In this document: piece by piece, positions 6,416-11,449 of the stretch | Layout: every line of letters begins with the position of its first letter | Numbering within the stretch: position 1 is the first letter of the stretch | Virus record (IMG/VR): IMGVR_UViG_3300006793_000154 | Coordinates: 1 to 30,589 of that record | DNA from: a virus | Reading direction: 5' to 3' (one strand) | DNA length: 30,589 bases | Made by a program: the position numbers and the translations under genes | Notes under the pieces: model-generated | What the model was told of the DNA's origin: nothing | Databases searched by the model: none | Seen by the model: only the letters and a program-made list of their open reading frames with translations

Positions 6416-6976
6416 TCAGCGCCCGCAGCACTCGCACGGTGGGAAGGGGGTCGTTCGGATGACCATATTGTCGCCGTAGGTGGCGAGGTCAAAACGGGCG
6501 GGATAGGTGGACCACTCGTCGAGGATGTCGAGCAGAGAGCACTCGTCGTCCCCACCCCATCGGATGGGCTCCCAGAGATTTGAACTGTCGAACTCTGCGA
6601 GGAGTTCGATGATGTTCCCGACCCAGTCGTTCTCTGGGTCGCCGTCCCATCGAGCCCACAGGGCCGGCAGGGTGCGCTGCCAGCGGCGCATGGCAGCGAG
6701 ATAAAGGTGGGCATCCTCGACCCCGTCCCCCGTCCACTCGACAGGGATGGTCTCCGTGTAGGTGCCGTGCCCACCCTCGCCCTCTCTGAGGATGTTGACG
6801 GCGATGCCTTCGGCCCCCTCCGATTCCGGGGTGGCGTAGAAGCCGGTCTCCCGACCGTCTAGGGTCCAGAGGAGAAAGCCGGGGTGATCCCATGTGGCTG
6901 ACATGCCGGGGAGGGTGGCGCCGTCGATGGCGGCGAGGAAGTCGGGGTTCTCTGTCGGGTCGTGTCGTTCGGTCAT
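6416..6976 (-). CDS. Hypothetical protein (186 aa), MTERHD start
   Basis: The product begins MTERHDPTENPDFLAAIDGATLPGM, is acidic and aromatic-rich (several Trp: ATWDHPGFLLWTLDG, RRWQRTLPALWARWDG, SSNLWEPIRWGG) and ends in a Cys-rich tag PPCECCGR that could bind metal. The fold looks mixed alpha/beta. It shares only its first six residues with the gene starting at 6370. The start at 6976 is preceded by AAGGA, GACC and the long TTGGTGGG repeat (as C/A-rich sequence on the coding strand). I do not recognise a family. Confidence 0.7.
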   Translation of the reverse strand: MTERHDPTENPDFLAAIDGATLPGMSATWDHPGFLLWTLDGRETGFYATPESEGAEGIAVNILREGEGGHGTYTETIPVEWTGDGVEDAHLYLAAMRRWQRTLPALWARWDGDPENDWVGNIIELLAEFDSSNLWEPIRWGGDDECSLLDILDEWSTYPARFDLATYGDNMVIRTTPFPPCECCGR

Positions 6977-6980
6977 GGTC
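6958..6980 (-). repeat. 23-bp direct repeat over a gene start, copy 2
   Basis: Identical to 6353-6375; covers GACC-ATG and codons 1-6 of the 186-residue protein gene. Confidence 0.8.
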
Positions 6981-6989
6981 TGGGTGTCC

Positions 6990-7029
6990 TTGGTTGGTTG
7001 GTGGGTTGGTGGGTTGGTGGGTTGGTGGG
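6990..7029. repeat. Short tandem repeat (TTGG)2(TTGGTGGG)4
   Basis: On the plus strand two TTGG units (6990-6997) are followed by four perfect TTGGTGGG units (6998-7005, 7006-7013, 7014-7021, 7022-7029). The array fills the gap between the stop at 7030 and the leader of the gene starting at 6976. It is an expanded form of the CCAACC block seen before neighbouring genes. The G-runs could form a two-tier quadruplex on the plus (template) strand. Confidence 0.9.
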
Positions 7030-7386
7030 TCAGACGGACAGACCAGCCCGAAGGCTAGACATCTCACGCTCCCAGTCGGCGTAGGGGTGCAATGTGTTGC
7101 GGACCACGTAGCTGTTGAGGTATCGGCGTGTCACGGCTTCGGAGGCGTCAGCCCACTCACCGGGAGTCGGTGAGCGCTCGGTGACGTACTCACGCCCGTC
7201 GATGTCGGTGACGATCTCAAGGCCTGCAATTTCATCCTTGGAGAGGGTGGCGAACTCCGCGCCGGTGATTCGAGTGCGGTAGGTGTCAAACTCTGCAGCC
7301 CGGTAGGAGTCGAGTGCGGAGCGGTATCGGGCTCTCGGGTCTTCGGGAATGTGTCCGTCGCCCCAGCGGGGCAGAAAGTCGGTCAT
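7030..7386 (-). CDS. Hypothetical protein (118 aa)
   Basis: The product begins MTDFLPRWGDGHIPEDPRARYRSALDSYRAAEFDTYRTRITGAEF and is charged and mainly helical, with a short predicted strand pair around AGLEIVTDIDGREYVTE. The ATG at 7386 has GGAG nine bases upstream and GACC just before it; a GTG two codons earlier is too close to that site. The stop abuts the TTGGTGGG array. It lies second in the leftward unit, 43 bases downstream of the gp88-like gene. Not recognised. Confidence 0.65.
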   Translation of the reverse strand: MTDFLPRWGDGHIPEDPRARYRSALDSYRAAEFDTYRTRITGAEFATLSKDEIAGLEIVTDIDGREYVTERSPTPGEWADASEAVTRRYLNSYVVRNTLHPYADWEREMSSLRAGLSV

Positions 7387-7428
7387 GGTCACGGTCTCCG
7401 TTGGTGGGTGGGGTAGGTGTGGGGTGGG

Positions 7429-8298
7429 CTACCAGGCGAGCCGCTTGACGAACCCGCTCCGGTCCAGTAGAGCCCGACCCTTGGCATAGAGGACACTAAG
7501 GGTTCCCCGGTCGTCGGGCCGATAGTCGTGGGCGTCCCCATCGGTCGTGGGCATTCCCATCCATGACCCCGACTCGATAACGGTCTGTGCGGTCTCTTTC
7601 GCGCCCGACCGGGAGTCGTCGGCCCCTGCGACGACGACTGCCGCGCCTTGACCGGCTCTCACGTAATCGCGCGCATCATCGACGGATGAGGGGCGCTCGC
7701 TAACCGAGTAGGTGAGGGTGTAGTTGGGTACGCTGAGGTCTCGCGCGCCGCGAGGCGCCTTGGTGTAGTCGTACCAGACGACCCCAGGGGTGTAGTCCAT
7801 GAGCACACCGCGCCACCGTTCCCAGTCGAAGTCCGATGTGCCGTTGGGTCGGATAGCGGCGCGCTTCCCCATCCGCTCCGCGCGCTTATGCAGGGCGGTA
7901 GCTTCCTTCTGAAGCCCTGCGACGGCTTGCAAGGGGAACAAGTGAAGAAGAAGCGTCTTCCGGAGTCGTCCCCGACGAGATGAGGGCATTGACATCCGAC
8001 CCGTACCCTCACCTAGACATGACTCAATGCAGCCATCCGTCGCGAACGGGCACATGTTGGCTACGCCCGATGCCTTGAACGGTGACAGGTAGATGACGGA
8101 GGTAAGGACGCCGATGCCCTCTCCACGCTCAACCTTGGTCGAGGTTCCCAAGAAGCCGGTACCGCGCCCGACTGTGAGCAGCCTGTAGGCTTTCCCCCAG
8201 TCCTCAGCGCGCAAAGCTGCAGCTAGTCCGGGGATAGTGTCGTCTCCGCTGAGGTAGCGTCGGACGTATCGAGGATTCGGGGTGTCAAGAGTGATCAT
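7429..8298 (-). CDS. gp88/DUF7227-like phage protein of unknown function
   Basis: The 289-residue product matches, from memory, a phage family (DUF7227, related to mycobacteriophage gene 88 protein). Typical features in order are: YLSPFKASGVANMCPFATDGCIESC (70-94, with C83, C90, C94), an Arg-rich helix after it (SSRRGRLRKTLLL), IRPNGTSDFDWERW (149-162), VVWYDYTKAP (173-182), NYTLTYSVSERPSS (192-205) and a C-terminal AKGRALLDRSGFVKRLAW. The conserved Cys suggest metal binding. The catalytic role is not established. The start at 8298 follows AAAGGA and GACC; the frame reaches 8406 but that part lacks a start signal. It is the first gene of the leftward arm, so it is probably expressed first from a promoter in the 8299-8986 region. 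Confidence 0.7.
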   Translation of the reverse strand: MITLDTPNPRYVRRYLSGDDTIPGLAAALRAEDWGKAYRLLTVGRGTGFLGTSTKVERGEGIGVLTSVIYLSPFKASGVANMCPFATDGCIESCLGEGTGRMSMPSSRRGRLRKTLLLHLFPLQAVAGLQKEATALHKRAERMGKRAAIRPNGTSDFDWERWRGVLMDYTPGVVWYDYTKAPRGARDLSVPNYTLTYSVSERPSSVDDARDYVRAGQGAAVVVAGADDSRSGAKETAQTVIESGSWMGMPTTDGDAHDYRPDDRGTLSVLYAKGRALLDRSGFVKRLAW

Positions 8299-8400
8299 GG
8301 TCTGGGGTCCTTTGGTTGGTTGATTGATTTGATTGAGTAGCGAGGCGCCAACATACATATGACACAAGGGAACAGGGGGACACACTGACACGATAGTAAG

Positions 8401-8580
8401 GTGCACACGACCACTACCCTGGACAAGCGCTTGAAATCGCTAGGGAAAGCGAGATGTAAAATCTTCGGGGATGGCTGTGTCTCTGTATGGACCCGAGAAG
8501 GGGCAGGTGGGGAGGGGGCTCGCCCATTAGGTATCGAGTACCCACCCAGCGCAGATTCCCTAGTGTTTCCGCCAGGCTAA
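8401..8580 (+). CDS. Possible small protein (59 aa), weak support
   Basis: A GTG-started frame reads MHTTTTLDKRLKSLGKARCK (GTG as Met) and continues through a Trp/Gly-rich middle (VSVWTREGAGGEGARPLGIEY) to a TAA at 8578-8580. The charge pattern looks like other short phage proteins. Against it, there is no ribosome-binding site, it faces away from the adjacent leftward genes, and it covers the palindrome at 8424-8433. It could equally be chance. Confidence 0.25.
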   Translation: MHTTTTLDKRLKSLGKARCKIFGDGCVSVWTREGAGGEGARPLGIEYPPSADSLVFPPG

Positions 8581-8881
8581 CCTTCGTCGCTAGACTTAGG
8601 GCGAGAGGCTCGAGGTTTAGTTGAGCCTATGGGGGTTAAGTGCCTGGAAACGTTGAGGTTTCTGGCTGTGCTCAAGGTTGACCCTACCCCCCTCCCCCCA
8701 TTAGGTACCCCTCTTATTATTATGTCCCCTTCATCTATGCGAGAAGGCTTGTGTTCATCTCGACTGCGACCAGGGGTGGCTTGTCGTTAGGGGGTATAGG
8801 CCGGGGTGTTTTTCGAGAGGGTTTGGGTTTTCTGAGGGAGAGCAATGCGGAGCGTTGCTTGAGAGAAGAAGATAAGGAGGT

Positions 8882-8909
8882 ATGACGCGGGGGCAGTTTT
8901 TCCTATAAA
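8882..8909 (+). promoter_or_regulatory. Candidate promoter for the RHH regulator
   Basis: ATGACG (8882-8887, four of six -35 positions), a 16-base spacer and TATAAA (8904-8909, five of six -10 positions) would start transcription near 8916. The palindromes of 8927-8973 would then lie in the early transcribed region. An alternative -10, TATAGT (8971-8976), would give a nearly leaderless mRNA starting at about 8983 but has only a T-run in place of a -35. Confidence 0.35.
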
Positions 8910-8926
8910 ACCCGGCGATTTTGTTC

Positions 8927-8973
8927 CGAGATAGCCGGCTATTCGCTTTTTTTTTGAGCCGAATAGCCGGTAT
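8927..8973. promoter_or_regulatory. Paired palindromes and T9 tract: operator and/or terminator
   Basis: ATAGCCGGCTAT (8931-8942) is a perfect 12-bp palindrome. A related ATAGCCGGTAT lies at 8963-8973. CCGGCTATTCG (8935-8945) and CGAATAGCCGG (8960-8970) are perfect 11-bp inverted copies around a loop containing T9 (8947-8955). The first palindrome with flanking CGA/TCG also makes a short hairpin directly before the T9, like an intrinsic terminator. The site ends 14 bases before the start of a ribbon-helix-helix-like gene, and such proteins bind paired short palindromes, so an autoregulatory operator is likely. Confidence 0.55.
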
Positions 8974-8986
8974 AGTCTTCGTCGTT

Positions 8987-9301
8987 ATGGGTAGTCGTGT
9001 TGTTCGTCTCGAGTTGCGTTTGAGTGTTGAGGAGCGGGAGGTGGTTGTGGAGGCTGCTTCTTGTCGGGGTATGCCTGTTGCTCGTTATGCTCGGGAGTGC
9101 GTTGTTGCTTCTGCTCGGGGTCGTGTTGTTCCTTCGTCCTGGCTTGCGGATGCTCTTGACGGTCTTGAGGAGGTGCAGGCTCGGTTGCGGGGTGTTCGTG
9201 GGTTTATGCCGGACGGCTGGGAGGATGAGTTGTCGGGGCTTGTGGATGACATCATCCATGTAGGGAGTACTGCCTTGGACGGTGACGAGGGGGATGTTTG
9301 A
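8987..9301 (+). CDS. Ribbon-helix-helix-like DNA-binding regulator
   Basis: The 104-residue product begins MGSRVVRLELRLSVEEREVVVEAASCRGMPVARYARECVV. This is the usual arrangement of CopG/Arc/MobC-type proteins: a beta strand (RVVRLELRLS), a helix (EEREVVVEAASCRG), a turn (MPVARYA) and a second helix. The mobilisation-protein relatives share the R-x-S-x-x-E-x-x-x-L/V and S-x-x-x-Y-x-R-x-x pattern. The C-terminus is acidic. It should bind DNA as a dimer, probably at the palindromes just upstream. The ATG at 8987 has no ribosome-binding site and may be leaderless; an in-frame TTG at 8921 would translate through the palindromes and is less likely. Codons are T-rich at the start (TGTTGTTCG...), unlike the left arm. 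The next gene begins within its stop as TGATG. Confidence 0.7.
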   Translation: MGSRVVRLELRLSVEEREVVVEAASCRGMPVARYARECVVASARGRVVPSSWLADALDGLEEVQARLRGVRGFMPDGWEDELSGLVDDIIHVGSTALDGDEGDV

Positions 9302-9684
9302 TGTGGTGTCTTCGTATGATTCGGCAGATGAACGGCCCCTGGCCTGATTCGCCTGAGGGGATCGTTCAGTCTCTTCGGGAGAAGAACCCTGACGCCTTGC
9401 TTCTCGAGCCTCGCGAGTTTTACGACGCTGCGCTTCTCGGCATTACAGACTTCCCTCACGACAACTGGCCTCGAAAGCTGGGTGTGTGGGTTGCTGTTTA
9501 CGATGCGGACTTGTGCATCCAGGCGACCCTCGAGATGGGGGACTGCTCAGAGGAAGAGGCTATTGACTGGTTCTACACGAATACGAGCGGGGGATGGCTC
9601 GGTAGCGGCACACCTACGTTTCGGTGGACGGACCTCGATACCCCAAAACCGACACTACCCACCAGAGGGGGGTCTGGTGGGTAG
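9301..9684 (+). CDS. Hypothetical protein coupled to the RHH gene (127 aa)
   Basis: The product begins MWCLRMIRQMNGPWPDSPEG and has a mixed fold with LLLEPREFYDAALLGITDF, VWVAVYDADLCIQATLEMGD, CSEEEAIDWFYTNTSGGWLG and a Pro/Gly-rich end. The ATG overlaps the upstream stop (TGATG) and GAGGGGG lies about seven bases before, so it is translated with the regulator. The pairing of a small DNA-binding protein with an alpha/beta partner recalls toxin-antitoxin layout, but no toxin motif is seen and the partner is not a known toxin family to me. The last ten codons form one arm and loop of a perfect hairpin. Confidence 0.7.
   Translation: MWCLRMIRQMNGPWPDSPEGIVQSLREKNPDALLLEPREFYDAALLGITDFPHDNWPRKLGVWVAVYDADLCIQATLEMGDCSEEEAIDWFYTNTSGGWLGSGTPTFRWTDLDTPKPTLPTRGGSGG
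9655..9684. terminator. Perfect 12-bp hairpin at the end of the rightward unit
   Basis: CTACCCACCAGA (9655-9666), loop GGGGGG, TCTGGTGGGTAG (9673-9684) is a perfect inverted repeat that includes the stop codon. It lies where the rightward regulator unit meets the leftward gene at 9864-10187, so it is well placed to act for both directions. Neither strand has a long T-tract (only TTTT some bases after the leftward copy), so termination would be inefficient or factor-dependent. Confidence 0.5.
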
Positions 9685-9701
9685 GCGGGGGGCTGAGAGG
9701 G

Positions 9702-9800
9702 ATGGAGGATAGCCCCTGGACGTTCAGCGGGAGTCTACAGCAGTGTTTGCGTAAGTACGCAAGTATGGAGGATTTGTGCCCTGTGCTTTCCGAAGGCTAG
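9702..9800 (+). CDS. Possible 32-codon protein
   Basis: A short frame reads MEDSPWTFSGSLQQCLRKYA and ends after MEDLCPVLSEG. It starts with GAGAGGG directly before ATG, 17 bases after the preceding stop, and faces the same way. The composition looks protein-like, but the ribosome-binding site is too close to the start and the frame spans the palindrome at 9747-9762. Weak. Confidence 0.2.
   Translation: MEDSPWTFSGSLQQCLRKYASMEDLCPVLSEG
9747..9762. promoter_or_regulatory. Operator-like palindrome TTGCGTA-AG-TACGCAA
   Basis: Two perfect 7-bp arms are separated by two bases in the convergent gap between 9684 and 9864. The length and spacing suit a dimeric regulator. No promoter is visible around it, so its role is open. 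Confidence 0.4.
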
Positions 9801-9863
9801 CTTCCGCGCTGCGAGAGCTGTCTCGATTTGTGGAGCGTTGTGCCGACAGGCTCGACTCCTCGT

Positions 9864-10187
9864 CTACCACTTCACCTTGTCAGCCCAGTAAGCAGCGGAC
9901 ATCGGGCCTTTAGCGATGTTCTTCCGATGCCTCGCCTTGAAGGACTTCCTCTTCTTCTTCATGCGAAGGGGCTCTCCAGGCTTTGGCTTTCCTGCGGTCG
10001 AGGCGCCCTGCTCTCCAAAGCGGATTGTCTTTGTCTGCCCGTCTTTCTTTACGACAACGACGTGCGACTTCTTTGGGTGGCTGGGTGTCCTCTTCGGCTT
10101 GTTGTACGCAGAGACCCCTGCGCTAGCGAGCTTCGGGTCACGCTTTTTGACTTTCCTTTTCCTTAGCACTCGGCGCTTTTTGAGCAT
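9864..10187 (-). CDS. DUF6321-like small basic phage protein
   Basis: The 107-residue product is very basic and begins MLKKRRVLRKRKVKKRD. Its core reads VSAYNKPKRTPSHPKKSHVVVVKKDGQTKTIRFGEQG (24-60), then AGKPKPGEPLRMKKKRKSFKARHRKNIAKGPMSAAYWADKVKW at the end. This matches, from memory, the DUF6321 family common in marine and freshwater short-tailed and other phages, usually near packaging genes. The function is unknown; the charge and conserved end suggest nucleic-acid or virion binding. It lies on the minus strand, convergent with the regulator unit and divergent from the gene at 10242, 54 bases away. No strong ribosome-binding site is seen before its ATG. Confidence 0.8.
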   Translation of the reverse strand: MLKKRRVLRKRKVKKRDPKLASAGVSAYNKPKRTPSHPKKSHVVVVKKDGQTKTIRFGEQGASTAGKPKPGEPLRMKKKRKSFKARHRKNIAKGPMSAAYWADKVKW

Positions 10188-10241
10188 GTCGGGTCTTCTT
10201 TATTGCGATTGAGTTATGCCGAAAGGCGAGAAGGGATTGAG

Positions 10242-10553
10242 ATGTTTGAGATGAATGTAGCGAAAGGCAACGTCCGTATCGGTGACTTTGTGCGGGTGAA
10301 CTACTTCGGAGAGATTAGGGACGTGATGGTCACGGGCTGGCGTCACCAGAAGGACAAAGGTCTGGCCCAGCTCCAGCTTACTTCGGGCGCCCAGGAGTAC
10401 ACGCCAGAGCAGTTGTACCCTGGGGCAAAGCTCATGCGTGGCGTTCTCGTCGCAAAGGTGTGGCGATGGTCTGAAAAGCCAGTTACCGCAAAAAAAACGA
10501 CGAAGCGCCCGGTTGCTAAGAAAGCCGTGAAGAAGTCTGAGCCTGCGGACTAG
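10242..10553 (+). CDS. Small hypothetical protein with Lys/Ala-rich tail
   Basis: The 103-residue product begins MFEMNVAKGNVRIGDFVRVNYFGEIRDVMVTGW and looks like a small beta-barrel (alternating strands, GDFVRV, QLQLTSG). It is followed by an extended basic tail (TAKKTTKRPVAKKAVKKSEPAD) resembling histone-like tails. The ATG at 10242 follows AAGGG at a usable distance; the frame opens at a TTG at 10203 without a signal. The stop is followed two bases later by the GTG of the next gene. DNA binding is an inference from the tail. It opens the rightward packaging unit. Confidence 0.7.
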   Translation: MFEMNVAKGNVRIGDFVRVNYFGEIRDVMVTGWRHQKDKGLAQLQLTSGAQEYTPEQLYPGAKLMRGVLVAKVWRWSEKPVTAKKTTKRPVAKKAVKKSEPAD

Positions 10554-10555
10554 GT

Positions 10556-11449
10556 GTGTCGTGGTGGCTCAAGAATGAGACGAGTGAACTCTCTAAGGTC
10601 AAAGCGCATCGCTGGGACGTAAAGGGTTCGATGTGGGGGGCGGGGGATTGGACCAGGTTTGGTGATATCTCTCGCCCTGAGCGTCACATGCGGGAGTTTA
10701 AGGCTGCGATGCGTGGAGACGCTTCTCCTTACATGCGCTTTCCCGGCATGCAGAGGAGGCGTGTTGTCGGCTGTCCTATTCCAGAGAGCGCCATCGTTCT
10801 GGATTTGTGGAGCCCGATGATCAACATGTGGATAGCTTCACACACCACAGTGGTCTCAGACCTAGTCGCCTGCCTTGCTCTGGGTGTGCCTCTCATCTAC
10901 GTGCAGACGTACATGTCTTTGCTTGAAAGCGAGCGCATTGAACTTGTCACTCGAGGGCCAACTGCAGATAAAGAGTTTCGCACCATCTGGTTTCACCCAT
11001 ACGTTGTAAGTCAGATGCATGAAGACTTTGCCGACGCAGGAATCGAGATGACGCCTCCCCAGGCTTACGGAGAGCAGACGCTGCGCGGTCTTGCGAACTG
11101 GGTAGCGAGACACCACACAAAGAGCAGGATGGCTCTTTCAGACATTCAGTCTTTCAGCCGTGATTACCTGATGGGGTTGAACCCGATTACCGGCGAAAAG
11201 CTAAAGGAGAAGATATGGCACATGCCAAAGGGCGTTACGGCAAATCGGTTCCAGCCGATAGGGAGAATGAAAAGGGGGAAGATGGGGAGGATAGGTCGGC
11301 CCCTAAGGGATCGGCTGAAGCAGAACTCACTTCGGGACGCTACGTCGATTTCCCAGAGTTCGCTTCCGAACTACTACGAATACAGACGAAAGCTGGAACG
11401 TTCGAGTCGCTTGTTCTCAACCTTCCACAACGAATCCGATGGGAGTTGA
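10556..11449 (+). CDS. Unrecognised protein upstream of and overlapping terL
   Basis: The 297-residue product starts with GTG (read MSWWLKNETSELSKVKAHRWD). A central part (about 80-150) contains Trp/His-rich and hydrophobic stretches (VLDLWSPMINMWIASHTTVVSDLVACLALGVPLIYVQTYMSLLE), then FHPYVVSQMHEDFADAGIEMTPPQAYG and a basic end (MKRGKMGRIGRPLRDRLKQ). Its place directly before the large terminase gene is that of a small terminase or recognition protein, but no DNA-binding fold or match is evident. The last 78 codons are also read in another frame as the terminase N-terminus (235-base overlap). A GTG start without a clear ribosome-binding site is a weakness; ATGTGGGGG at 10631 is an alternative. 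Confidence 0.65.
   Translation: MSWWLKNETSELSKVKAHRWDVKGSMWGAGDWTRFGDISRPERHMREFKAAMRGDASPYMRFPGMQRRRVVGCPIPESAIVLDLWSPMINMWIASHTTVVSDLVACLALGVPLIYVQTYMSLLESERIELVTRGPTADKEFRTIWFHPYVVSQMHEDFADAGIEMTPPQAYGEQTLRGLANWVARHHTKSRMALSDIQSFSRDYLMGLNPITGEKLKEKIWHMPKGVTANRFQPIGRMKRGKMGRIGRPLRDRLKQNSLRDATSISQSSLPNYYEYRRKLERSSRLFSTFHNESDGS

Larger units (their letters stand above)
8299..8986. other. Mostly non-coding divergent control region
   Basis: This 688-base stretch separates the leftward arm from the rightward regulator gene and holds at most one weak small ORF. Visible elements are: the palindrome CAAGCGCTTG (8424-8433); hairpins AGGCTC/GAGCCT (8606-8628) and GAAAC/GTTTC (about 8647-8662); an exact repeat CCCATTAGGTA (8523-8533, 8698-8708); a weak promoter-like pair TTGACC-17-TTAGGT (8678-8706); AGCAATGC/GCGTTGCT (about 8843-8861); and an isolated perfect ribosome-binding sequence TAAGGAGGT (8873-8881) followed at once by ATG and only eight codons. 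No clear promoter for the leftward unit could be fixed, though it must lie here. Confidence 0.6.

Noticed and set aside
5795-6583. 262-codon plus-strand frame
   Set aside because: It lies over several short minus-strand genes that each have the recurrent leader; no ribosome-binding site.
8873-8908. Perfect ribosome-binding sequence TAAGGAGGT followed by ATG and eight codons
   Set aside because: The ATG follows with no spacer and the frame ends at TAA; an initiation site or leader peptide is possible but unsupported.
8987-9684. Toxin-antitoxin pair reading of the regulator and its partner
   Set aside because: The first gene looks like an RHH antitoxin, but the second shows no known toxin motif and the layout alone is not enough.
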